Origin: Pseudophaeomoniella oleicola
Lineage: Eukaryota > Ascomycota > Eurotiomycetes > Phaeomoniellales > Phaeomoniellaceae
Length of the DNA: 64,000 bases
Assembly: GCA_003868215.1 (NCBI GenBank)
Contig: QWDQ01000032.1
Span: 62,001 to 126,000, forward strand
Direction of reading: 5' to 3'
Position 1 is the first letter of the stretch, and the number at the start of each line of letters is the position of its first letter. The translations under genes were made by a program, and so were the position numbers. Below the pieces are notes generated by a model. That model saw nothing but the letters and a program-made list of their open reading frames with translations, made no database searches and was not told where the DNA came from. Of the stretch, positions 1 to 9,520 are shown one piece after another.

Positions 1-148
1 GTAGAACATATATAGCCTTGTGTACCTCGTATATCCGTCAAAACCCCAGTAGTGCTTCGCTCCACGTAGGGCTCTCCCAACAAGTCATAGCCATCTAGCG
101 GCAGATATACAGCTCCAACAGATGCACGTGTATACTTACACATGTAAG

Positions 149-551
149 ATGGCTTCAATTGAAGCCAGTGGAACGTGAGTTTGCCTATATCAGTCGTCCG
201 TCCAGTCACTAAGTGACCGACAGCAATAGGCATGACCAGCAGCTATTGCTGTCAGAAGAAAACGTGTCGATGTTGCCTAGCGGACCTTCTCAGCTGGAAG
301 AGTATCTGTCCCTTGAGTCGATGTCTCGAGGTGACGTCTTCTTCTTTTTCGTACAGGAAGAAAGACCTGTGTCAGAAATCGATGCCAGAGTTCACGACAT
401 TGACGTCCTACTCAAAGAGTTCGACCACAAGATCCGGGACCATGGAAACCAGCTATCGGAACGACAAACAGATAAGGAAGACTTTACATCCGGGTCGCAC
501 CGAGGGACACGGTTGTCATCCAAAGTCCTTGACCGGGAACAGTGCGCCTAG
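149..551 (+). CDS. Small charged coiled-coil protein, two exons
   Basis: Exons 149-174 and 224-551 are joined by a 49-nt intron (GTGAGT donor, GACCGACAG acceptor) with matching phase, giving 117 residues. The ATG at 149 has a strong context (AAGATGG); an in-frame ATG at 122 is a weaker alternative. The protein is polar, with a Q/L/E-rich N-terminal part and a likely coiled-coil helix at about residues 58-85 (SEIDARVHDIDVLLKEF). A 26-nt GT...AG pyrimidine-rich tract (331-356) inside exon 2 looks like an intron but is very short, and removing it would shift the frame, so I keep it as coding. No family recognised. It converges with the next gene, whose stop lies about 190 bp away. Confidence 0.5.
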
Positions 552-738
552 GGACGATGACTATGGTCATTGCAATAGCGGATGTCCTAGGGTATAGCCT
601 CAAATATCCTCGCTCAGACTCGAAAGATTGAGGAAAGAAATGAAGGAAAACCCGGCAGTATGTCCAGATAGGGAGGCCTTCAGATAGGTAATATCCATTG
701 GTCCGGTAACGGTAACACCGGGAAGAGGTATCACATGA

Positions 739-1987
739 TCAGCCTGGGAAGACCCTTCGGTTGCGTTCTTTCCGGTCCTGGATCAACATTTCGGTCCTGA
801 CATAAATACGGTCCAAGTATTCCATGGCGGTAGCATCTTTCAGAATTTTGGCAACCTGTATTCCCGCAGAAATCAGCTGTAGCACATTTCGGTCATCCTT
901 GAGCGGTCTGCTCTGATGCTTTGCAGCATGCCGCATCTCAAGTGAATTCTCCAAGACGGTCGTCAACTGCTTGATCTGGTTGTTATACAAAACACGATAA
1001 GGAATCCTTCTTTTAGTGGCCAATCGCTTCAATAGATATACCCATTCGGTCCATTCCCGATCCGCGGGCACCCGCACCTGTCGTTTGTCTGGCTCGATAG
1101 GAATAGGAAATTGGTACTTCGCAACAAAGTCAAATGCACATTTGGAAAGAATATCGTTCACCTGGTTCAGGATCTCGTCCTGCTCCTGAACATCCAAATT
1201 GGTAGGCAGGTGTGGAAGCTCACGCTCCTGCATAGCTACTGCGCGGGGTGATGGGGGTGGGAGTAACTGATGCGGGCCATCAAAGATGTCCCGATTCGAC
1301 GGCCTGCGTTGCGACTGAAATCGTCCTTGGCCCCTACCTCTTTCTTCCCCCCTCCCCTCTCCGCGACCCTCCCCTCTTCTGCGACCAGGGTCATCGGAGT
1401 AATCAAGAGATTCATGTACTGAAGGTGATTCGGGATCGCTGCCATACATATCTTGACCCCCATATGACGAAGGGAGAGAAAATTGGCTGTCCAAAGGAAA
1501 GGCAGCATCGACTGGGGTGAAAGATGACCGCATATAGATCGCAGTCGGATCTGGTGTTGCGATGGGAGCAGCCGCCGGAGGCAAATATGGCACCCTGTAA
1601 GGGTCTACTCTAGCGCCATGCGGTCCAGGTGGCCCAGGTACACCTGTATAGTCACGGGGGTCTCGCCTCTGTGGGCTTGCGCCGTATGGATTTGCACTGA
1701 CGAGCTGTTTAGCATGTGCTTGATGAGCTCGGGCGAGGAGTGCCAACGCATACCCTTCCTGAAAATCCGTGAGAGATCGACGTACATAGGGAGTCTGTAC
1801 CATTTGGTCCCTAGCAGCTGGATCAATACGTGTTTTTTTGCATTATTTGTAGGACCTTGCAGTCTTCTGGAATGTCCTACCTCCCGAACCCAGGTGGCGG
1901 TTGTTGCACGATGCCTGTATTGAGTCTTTGTTGTGATGAGGAATTTATACCACGACCAAAATGGGAGTGCTCTGGATGAGAGGCCAT
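739..1987 (-). CDS. Conserved fungal protein of unknown function, disordered N-terminal half
   Basis: Exon 1 is 1881-1987 and exon 2 is 739-1810, joined by a 70-nt intron (GTAGGA...CTAG) with agreeing phase; the product is 392 residues. Using only the long open frame from the ATG at 1803 would miss 38 N-terminal residues that read naturally (a proline/glutamine-rich QQPPPGFGR stretch). The first ~230 residues are low complexity: Pro/Gly/Tyr-rich, then an Arg/Gly/Glu tract around 180-200. The last ~150 residues look folded and helical (EILNQVNDILSKC, WVYLLKRLATKRR, YLDRIYVRTEML). That C-terminal part has the feel of a conserved ascomycete domain, but I cannot name it. No signal peptide or membrane segment. 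Confidence 0.8.
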
Positions 1988-2043
1988 TGTCGGAAGAAGC
2001 AGTGCAACAGACATAGGTAGCGATAAGTCGATATCGTTGCTAT

Positions 2044-2666
2044 ATGGTAGATGGTGAAGCGATGCTGCATGTAGAGCACCAAATTGATTCGTTATACTTC
2101 AGCAAACAGAGAGCAAGCGGGTCATCCCCGAGTTTTGTATCCAATGTACGAGACAACGCTGGTAGTGCACGGATAGGTCATTGGCAGTGATTATGGAGCA
2201 ATATGCCCGTCTTAGCCACTCACCTTGCTACCCTACCCGACCTTGGTCTAGGCTTCATACATCAATCTCTTGCAAGGAATCTCCTTGATCGGAAAACTGT
2301 GACAGCACGAATCATAGGGTTCAAGGAAATTGTGAGCCCAACGACGAGAGAATACCGACTACTACATCGGCGGTTGCACAAGACCTTTGAGACACAGACA
2401 CAAACGATGTCAGTGGAGCCAGGAACGTTTCTTGCAGGGCTATCAAAACCATTAACCAGCAAGGCATGGAGCCTGGTTCCCACAAGCGAGGGAATTATGG
2501 TGCAAATGATTCGGATACAGAGCCTGCGCCATTGGATGAATCCGAGGTATGGACAAGGCACCGGGTCGATTCGTTGGCTAAGGTGTGTAATAGGCTCCAT
2601 TTGGGCCGCAAAGTTCCACGGGTAGAAATGAGATTGCAAGAGGTGAAACGGTGTATCATGGCGTGA
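2044..2666 (+). CDS. Possible multi-exon gene of unknown function (weak)
   Basis: Three stretches on this strand read like protein. One is 2044-2161, starting MVDGEAMLHVEHQIDSLYF, with donors near 2161 and 2178. The second is about 2308-2400, containing ARIIGFKEIVSPTTREYRLL, after an ACAG acceptor whose phase fits the first exon. The third runs from about 2460 to the stop at 2666 and is charged (NDSDTEPAPLDESEVW). The junction between the second and third pieces has no convincing splice pair, so the model is incomplete. The proposed start lies only 56 bp from the oppositely oriented start at 1987. It could be chance coding-like sequence or a decayed gene. Confidence 0.22.
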
Positions 2667-3975
2667 AAGACGGGAAGCGCATTTCTGGGAGAAGAACTCT
2701 CGATAGTTTCGCTCAGATCAAGGTCAGGTCGGGTCTCAAATCAATCCGTGTCGGTGGATGCCAGCCAGGGACCCCTTGATCCGAAGTTACGGGTGAGGTA
2801 AGATCGTCAGAAAGTAGACAAGCGATCGACCCATGCTGTCCGTCCTTTCGACGCATGGGTCTTTCTGAATTCGCAATTACCATAGTAGTTGAAGCGCTGC
2901 TGCTTGAGGACCTATCGTACCTCTGGGCGCCCCTGCAGTGCCATCCGAGTACCACCATGCACTGTTGCACCGTGCATCATCCTCACCATCCTCGGGGACT
3001 TGGCCCTATGGGCGACATGTTGTGTAACAGACCTCCAAAGCCTATCCCGCTTTCTCTCCCGGAAGCCTCAATTTAGGAAAGTCTTCCAGAAACCTTCATT
3101 GTGATCGTAAGCACCAATTAGTAGACTATCGGGCGATGGCTACGGTAGTCTCGGTTTTCGTCAACGCGGGATCATATCGGTTCCACTCCTACATGACTCG
3201 ATATGGCATATTCCGTACAGCGGCAGAGTCGATTAGCAGCATTGTTTGCATTTCTTTGCTTGCTGCGAGACAGACCTCAAACTTTGGTTAGCGGGTAGTC
3301 ATGCTGCCATACAACGTAGAAGCTACTACTAGCCAACGGAGTTCGATCATGAAACGGCGATCGGATACAGATTCGCCACCGAGGCCATGTGTGTTCGCAT
3401 ACGTAGTACGAAAGCACGGTGAAGTTAGCACAGCAACTCGATATCATAAACGGTCGTTGGCTTTCTCATGAAGCCCATACGAATTAAACAAGCATTGGGC
3501 CTCAATGCAGGGATCGGCGGTTCGCTGTGTAGGCGGAGACTGTTTTTGGTACAACGCCAACAGCCCCTTCAAATAGTCGATTACCGCGGCGTCTACTTCT
3601 AGAAGCTCATTCTACTCACGCCACGAGACTCAATTCAATATTTCCGGGTCGTACAAGGATTGACCTCGCATCTATCCACGATCACGTTGTGCGCCGAGAA
3701 CATCTTTACCAGAGATCGTCCATTGACAGGCAGAGAACCCCAGAGGACGTTTGTCCGTCCATTTAGAGTGGGAATATTGGGTATCAATTCGGGTTTGACA
3801 GGCGAGCCAGGCTTTGAAATCTGGGTTCCAGAGTTCCACTTGGCGTATGAGATATTGAGATTGGCGCCAGGTGCTACTTCATTCAATTGTCGCAGCGGAA
3901 GAATTGGGTCGTCGGTCTTTCTGGGCACGCTGGGACCTCCCGGTATCTAAACGTGCTCGATAATCCTGTTCGCTA
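2667..3975. other. Intergenic stretch, no gene recognised
   Basis: About 1.3 kb between the weak candidate above and the 3' end of the Erg26-like gene. Both strands have short open frames, including a serine-rich one on the minus strand at 2713-2970 and a basic C-terminal-like one on the plus strand around 2985-3104. None has a good start, splice sites or a recognisable motif. No repeat or RNA gene seen. Confidence 0.6.
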
Positions 3976-5161
3976 TTAGTGTTTACGTCCCAGATAGGTG
4001 CTCTGCGGCATGATTGCTACCTCGCAACTTAGCTTGACACCTTCAGCAAGGCCGATCCTAGCGTCATAACCAAGTATATTCCTCGCTTTCTCGCCATTTG
4101 CATATCTTATACTGCACGCATCTCTCACGCTACCACGGGTCAAGGTCGTAGGTGACCCAGTGATACAAGCGCACATTTCTGCCAGCAGCCCTGCGATCCA
4201 GGCAAGGGACAAAGGTATATGCAGCTCAAATGGTGGTGTGTGTCCAAAAGCTGCCCAAATTGCGAGGCAGAGGTCCCGGAATGTCACGGGCTCGTTATTC
4301 TGGATGAAGAAAGCTTCACCAGCTGCTGACTTACTCGATATGAGATTCTTGATAGCGAGGACATGGGCATCCGCAACATTGTCAACGTACGTGACATCCC
4401 ATAGATTGAAACCATCGCCTATGATATAAGGTGTCTCGCCTTTTGCGATGCAGGCATGTATTGAGGGTACAAGTGAAGGGTCTCCTACTTTCATTAGTCC
4501 AAGCGAACAAAGCTGCACCGGATCTGCTATACCTGGACCACACAAGACCGATGGGCGGAGAACGCACGTCGAAAAGGAGGCATCATTTGCCCCAAGAACG
4601 ACCTCTTCTGCCAGGGCCTGTGATAGGTCAGCTTGGTGGACACGGCGTTGTTCTCATGGCCCTCACTTTTGACTCGCCATATATTGAAGATTGGTGTGAT
4701 GTTGGCCAGCGTTCATCAATGTTATGGTAGGAGTTGCTGAAGTCATCCACGACAGCGCAACAGGAGCTTGTATACACAAATGCTTTGACCCGGTTTCTAA
4801 CTGCAGCATTCACCACATTTCGCGTACCCTCGAGATTAGTCCTGTAGACCTCGGCCTGCATGCCACGGCTGTGTCGTTTAGCAGGAGGTGGTACAACTCC
4901 AGCCGTATGAACAATGACTGTCGGTCGAAATTCAGAAAACACTTTTTCGAGGGTCTCGGGAACCCTCACGTCGGCAACGATTACTTCGATGGGGGGACTG
5001 GTATTCGACACTTGTTGTTGAGCGGATGGACTGATGTCCACAGTGCAGATGGGGATGTGAGGGAACTCTAGACATACAGCCTTGAGAATTGCAGAACCAA
5101 CAAATCCTCCTGCGCCTGTTATGAGTATTCGAAGGTTAGTCTGTTGAGTTGGAATCGACAT
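3976..5161 (-). CDS. 3-beta-hydroxysteroid dehydrogenase / Erg26-like NAD(P)-dependent oxidoreductase
   Basis: Exons 4667-5161 and 3976-4617 are split by a 49-nt intron (GTGAGG...CTGACCTATCACAG) and give 378 residues, a normal length for the 3-beta-HSD/isomerase family of extended SDRs. A Rossmann glycine motif GAGGFVG sits at residues 16-22, a VHTAG strand near 90, a TSS motif in the active-site region, and the catalytic YGESK at 161-165, directly before the intron. A hydrophobic segment near the C-terminal third (LSLAWIAGLLAEMCACITG) fits the membrane-associated members, such as sterol-4-alpha-carboxylate 3-dehydrogenase. The substrate is not determined: a sterol or a secondary metabolite is possible. 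The family assignment is firm; the exact function is not. Confidence 0.9.
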
Positions 5162-5672
5162 CGAGCAAGAATGCCACAGTAAGTCTATTCATTGGCTGGA
5201 ATATGAAAATCCTATCTTCCTTGACGGTAGTCCAGCATGAGTGCTTTCGGTGATCAATGAAGATACGAAACAACGGGTTCTGTAAGCTCTCCAACGTTAC
5301 AGGCGTGTAGTGAAGACGAGGAAGTATCGAGGCCGGCCGATAGCAGCCTATAAGATCTTTGAAAGGTTTCTAGGGACAGAAGCGAATAATTGATGCTTAG
5401 CATTTCGATGGAAGTAGATGTTTGTGTTTGGAGACAATAAATGAAGATAGAAGGTAATCTACGTACATCCCGTACATATTGGCAGGCACGCATAACGAAC
5501 AAAGATATAGAACATCAAGACGTCAAGTATATGGTATATGGCACAGCTTCAAAGAGATGTCTAAAGGCATATTCCACGTATCTTGATGGAGATAGATCCT
5601 GGAGGCCTAACGGCTACGCTGCTTTGCAACACTTCGGTCTATATCAGAACCTAGCATCATACCGTGACATCA
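5162..5672. promoter_or_regulatory. Upstream region of the Erg26-like gene
   Basis: About 500 bp of non-coding sequence. It holds the promoter of the minus-strand oxidoreductase. I see no clear TATA box or binding site. Confidence 0.4.
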
Positions 5673-5870
5673 ATGGCTATCCATTTAATCCAAGCTAAGC
5701 ATTTGTTCCTTTTTTTCATCCTCGCGCTCTACCTTTTGACTGTTACCGTCATCTGGGGTAAGTATCCTTCGGAACCGACTCTTTTAGCCCATGTGGCTGG
5801 ATTCAAGATTTCTCATCATCTACAACAAAGACAATATAACAAGAGCCCTAGGACTAAGACGAGTTTCTAG
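5673..5870 (+). CDS. Candidate 65-residue protein with hydrophobic N-terminus
   Basis: An ATG-started frame with a strongly hydrophobic segment at residues 10-28 (HLFLFFILALYLLTVTVIW), followed by a short basic tail. It could be a signal peptide or a single membrane anchor. A perfect GTAAGT donor lies right after the hydrophobic segment, but none of the downstream acceptors I tried gives a longer reading frame. No homology recognised; it may be non-coding. Confidence 0.25.
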   Translation: MAIHLIQAKHLFLFFILALYLLTVTVIWGKYPSEPTLLAHVAGFKISHHLQQRQYNKSPRTKTSF

Positions 5871-7106
5871 AAGAGTGAAAGACTTGGGCCAATCCAAGGA
5901 CTGTTCCAAACAGGACCTCGAACTCTGCAATTTTAGCACTATTGTCCACACGTGAGGACCGCAGTCATTGTAGAACGTATCCTGGACCCTTTGGTATAGC
6001 TAATGTCCGTATCAAAGGTCCAGTGACGGGCTTGTTCCTTGAAAAGCTCAAAGCAAAGCGGTCGCCGTTAGGTTCAACCGGCCACAGTGGTGTCATCGTT
6101 TCTAAATGACAGACGCATATCTGAAGAATCCAGCTTGGACGAAGAGCATAGTACAAAACGTCGAAATAAGTGATAGCAAGAACTATTTTATAACTCGACA
6201 CAGGACAGAGGAGGCCATGCATTGAAGTAGTCCATTGAAGGTCTTTTTCTTCATCAGTCGCTGCGATTTGTATGACAACACATAGCCTGAGAGGACCGAT
6301 AACGCCGATACCATCAAGTATCCAGCGTAGAACGGTCTGATGAAGAGGAGCTGTAAGAGGTCAGATATTGTCAGAGCCTGTTAGTGATGCCATTCTGATA
6401 GATCTCTTCACATAATTCACGATTAATTGGTATGGCAAGTGCACCCTGATATACTTCTGTTTTCTGAGGACCGCGTCTCTGGAGGTAATCTGCATATAAG
6501 TCCCAAATCATATGGTTCCTATGACCAGCTTGATCGAGGTTGTGAAGTTCCCTGGACATGAGCAGGGAGCAGAAGTATCAGTATCATGATGACGAGTAGT
6601 GCTGTTCTGGACGTTTCTTCCAATACTGGGGAAAGAAGTACAAACCCCAGGAGTTACTATCATAATGATTCACTCGTTTCTCAGATGCAGACATATACAC
6701 GAATGAAGTAATCGAGACAAGTGTGGTTTTCATCTGGGTTGTTACCCATGCATGTATAAAAAACTCGTTGGATCCGGAGAGGCTCTAGGCATACAGTACT
6801 GTACTACAGCAAAGCACTTAGCGGAGGGTCCGGCGGGATTGACTCAGATAAGGTCACCATCCTGGATATGGCATCATAGATTTATTGGCTGGTGACTGTC
6901 CACAACAGAGCACGTATTCGTGAAGGTTTCAAATCACAGTCCTCCGGTCAAACAACAATCCTTTGGTAGGACAATGGACACTGCTGGAGGTTAGACCGAC
7001 GTTAGATACTGAGACGCCCGATTTCCAGACACCACATCCTCTTCTATGCGCGTCCATTAGATGGTGTGGGAGATGATTGGCTCAAGTGCATTGATTGGCA
7101 AGCAAC
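5871..7106. other. Gene-poor stretch with protein-like minus-strand segments
   Basis: No gene can be assembled. On the minus strand, 6371-6559 reads as a polar segment (LYADYLQRRGPQKTEVY), and 5965-6350 stays open for about 128 codons, ending with a segment containing HLETMTPLWPVEP. A hydrophobic run (TALLVIMILILLLPA) lies upstream, around 6560-6620, in another frame. These may be exons of an unrecognised membrane-protein gene or a decayed copy; I could not find splice pairs that keep the phase. Confidence 0.35.
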
Positions 7107-7892
7107 ATGTTTCGAAGATCGTCGCCCCTTTCAGTGCGAATGCAGTCTTCTGCTACTCCAGTCCCTCTCCGTGACTCTATATCACGGCTGTGCATACAGA
7201 GAGTATGTAGAACTACATCTTTTGTACCCCTAGCCACTGGAAATCGGTCTTTGCATGAGCAATACGGTTTAAGCAGTAATGGGAACAGACGACCGGCAGA
7301 GCAGTCTCGAGGCAGACTGATTGGACGCCTCGACAAAATTTTGCAATCAAGCAAGGCTCGCGAAGCATTATCGGTCAGCCAAATGGCTCACATTCAATAT
7401 CTTCGCGATTTTTGGCAGCAAAGGGACCATGATAGAGGCTCGTCAGAAAGCGATCTAGAACGCATTGATGTCATGATGTTTGAGACAAACGAAGTCTTGG
7501 GGCGTTACTCTGCTCAAGTTGAATACGGCTCGAGCATGACTGCACCTAGGATAGGGATCGCGCCGCCAAAGGACTCCGCTCACAGACAAATACTCAAGCG
7601 TATCGAAAGTACATTCGACGAGCCGGGAAGAACTGTCGTACAATATGCACTACCTTTTCGAAGACAGATCCTAGTCTGGAGTATCGTGATCCTTCTGGCT
7701 GTTCCGATGTTAATGATATTTGACAGTACTCTTGCAAGGCTCTTTCCAGAGCGGGCGAGAGCGTTGGAAGTCAGCGAAAAGAGAAAGTATCAGGAGGCTC
7801 GCGAATTGCTCTACGGAGTCGAACATAAACATATTACACGGCCGTCGGATCAAGAGACACTGTCGCTCCCCGCAAGAGAAGAAGGAGGTTGA
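7107..7892 (+). CDS. Predicted mitochondrial protein with one membrane segment, unknown family
   Basis: A single open frame of 261 residues from the ATG at 7107 (the frame also opens from a TTG at 7095, which I reject as a start). The first ~50 residues are rich in Arg, Ser and Thr with very few acids (MFRRSSPLSVRMQSS...), like a mitochondrial presequence. A single hydrophobic helix lies near residues 186-205 (ILVWSIVILLAVPMLMIFD), followed by a charged, probably helical tail. No intron signal is needed. The layout suggests an inner-membrane assembly or subunit-type protein, but I recognise no family; the location is inferred from composition only. Confidence 0.6.
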   Translation: MFRRSSPLSVRMQSSATPVPLRDSISRLCIQRVCRTTSFVPLATGNRSLHEQYGLSSNGNRRPAEQSRGRLIGRLDKILQSSKAREALSVSQMAHIQYLRDFWQQRDHDRGSSESDLERIDVMMFETNEVLGRYSAQVEYGSSMTAPRIGIAPPKDSAHRQILKRIESTFDEPGRTVVQYALPFRRQILVWSIVILLAVPMLMIFDSTLARLFPERARALEVSEKRKYQEARELLYGVEHKHITRPSDQETLSLPAREEGG

Positions 7893-8518
7893 AGAAAGTC
7901 CAGGAGGTGGATTGCAATACCCCAGAACAATCGTCAATATGGATACAGTACAGCCTCATGTCAAAGCGGAGTTGCAAACCTCTGTCGAGCCAGCTCACTG
8001 ACTTATGAACACCTGGCGATCGATCAGGACGTGCGATGTGATAAGAGCATGCTGTCAGATGGACGTCCTACGGAAGCAGAACGCAGAACTTTTGCAGTAT
8101 CTGCCACACACACACTTCTGAGATCCCGTGATGCTACTGCGGCCTTCTCTCCTATTCAGACATGTAGGAGCTAAAGGAGCTGCAGACGGAAGAGACATCA
8201 AAGTCGGGGGGAATAGTCAGCATGATAGAGAAGACGACACGAAGTAGCAGGCCGTCCTGGAGTGGTCTGAGCAGAATCCATATCAAGCTTTCGGCGGGAA
8301 GATGTCGAAGATGTCGAAGATGATGTCAGATGGCGATATCTACGACTTCAGCATGTCACTTGAGTAGTCAGTATCCATGAAGCAATCGTCTATTGCTGGC
8401 TATCTCTGTCTTGCTGTCTCGTAGAGAGTCGGTGATTCCACCGTGAACCACTGATCTGTGCATTTGCTAACGTTCAGAAAAGACGGGTCATAAGATAGAA
8501 AATAGCACGTGAAGAGCA
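7893..8518. other. Intergenic stretch, nothing recognised
   Basis: About 620 bp with no open frame of note, no repeat and no RNA gene visible. Confidence 0.5.
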
Positions 8519-8756
8519 ATGATCAACGAAGGACGAATGATGGAACCATCCAGACTCTTCCTGTTTCTTTTCGCCTCATGCGCAGCAATAAGTGAGTATT
8601 AATTACTGCAATACAATTTTCACATGCCTTGACGAGCGAGTCGATGCTCCATTGGAGGGTCTGCTAATTACAGTGGAAAGAGAGATGCCTCAGTGCCCAA
8701 TAGATAAGCACTTTGATCGTGAGAGGCTGGTCAGGGTCCAAGGCTGTTTCCCGTAG
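8519..8756 (+). CDS. Candidate tiny secreted peptide, two exons
   Basis: Exon 1, 8519-8591, starts at ATG 8519 with further in-frame ATGs at 8537 and 8540, and encodes a classic signal-peptide shape (MMEPSRLFLFLFASCAAI). A near-ideal donor, GTGAGT, follows at 8592, and a near-ideal branch/acceptor (GCTAATTACAG) ends the 82-nt intron at 8673. Exon 2, 8674-8756, continues in phase to a stop. The total is 51 residues; the mature part has two cysteines 18 residues apart. A further donor-like GTCAGG at 8730 means the gene could have more exons. The splice signals are the main support; no homology is known to me. Confidence 0.4.
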
Positions 8757-9520
8757 TATTCGTAGTTACTACCGAGCACAGTCTCAGCAGTAGAAAGTAT
8801 GCCTCATGCCAATGACGGAGGAGGCTTAGGGCTTCCAAAGGGCCCAGAATTTCCCTGATGCGACCAACAAGAAATGAAAAAGAAATAAAAAAGGATGGGA
8901 CGAGGGAAGATCTTCTCAGATAGTCTCGTAGTATCGTAGACCCCTGATCGCTTGGGACAAACTACAGTAACGTAGTACACTAATTAATATCGCAACGTGC
9001 TGAAGTTGTTGGTTGTATAGGAATTTAACGAGACCAAGAAGCGAAGAGACCAAGAATTGGTGAGTGAAAAGTGAGTGGACCGTCACATGAAAGAAGAGTT
9101 CTTATTAGTACAGTAGACCCAAGACGGCAGACCCAGCGCCAGGACAGTAACTTAGTAACAACTGTGGTAGACCCCTCCTCGCTTCATCATCAATCGTCCT
9201 TCTACTCTACCCCATAATTGTGAGAGAGGCACCATTTATCGCCTCTTCCTTTTCGCACTTATCAAAGGAAACTTCAATTGTAGAGCGCACCGTCGTCATC
9301 ATCGTCAGTTAGCAGAGAAAGTCGCAGGTTCACGATCGACTCCCCCTACACACAATTTCACACATTCCAAAACTCCGAGAAAACGACGGCTATCTTTGTT
9401 TGCGCCATTTCGCAACTGCCAACTAGATAAAGCGACTTCTCTGCGCGTTTTCTCTGACTTGGTTCTGAACCTACGAATTTCTCTTCAGTACGAGCATCAT
9501 TGGATGCACCTGAGTCCGAC
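8757..9520. promoter_or_regulatory. Promoter and probable long 5' UTR of the PAQR gene
   Basis: No coding sequence. The last ~340 bp (from about 9180) are pyrimidine-rich, with CT tracts and ATC/CATCGTC runs, as in promoters and leaders of strongly expressed fungal genes. No TATA box is evident. Confidence 0.4.
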
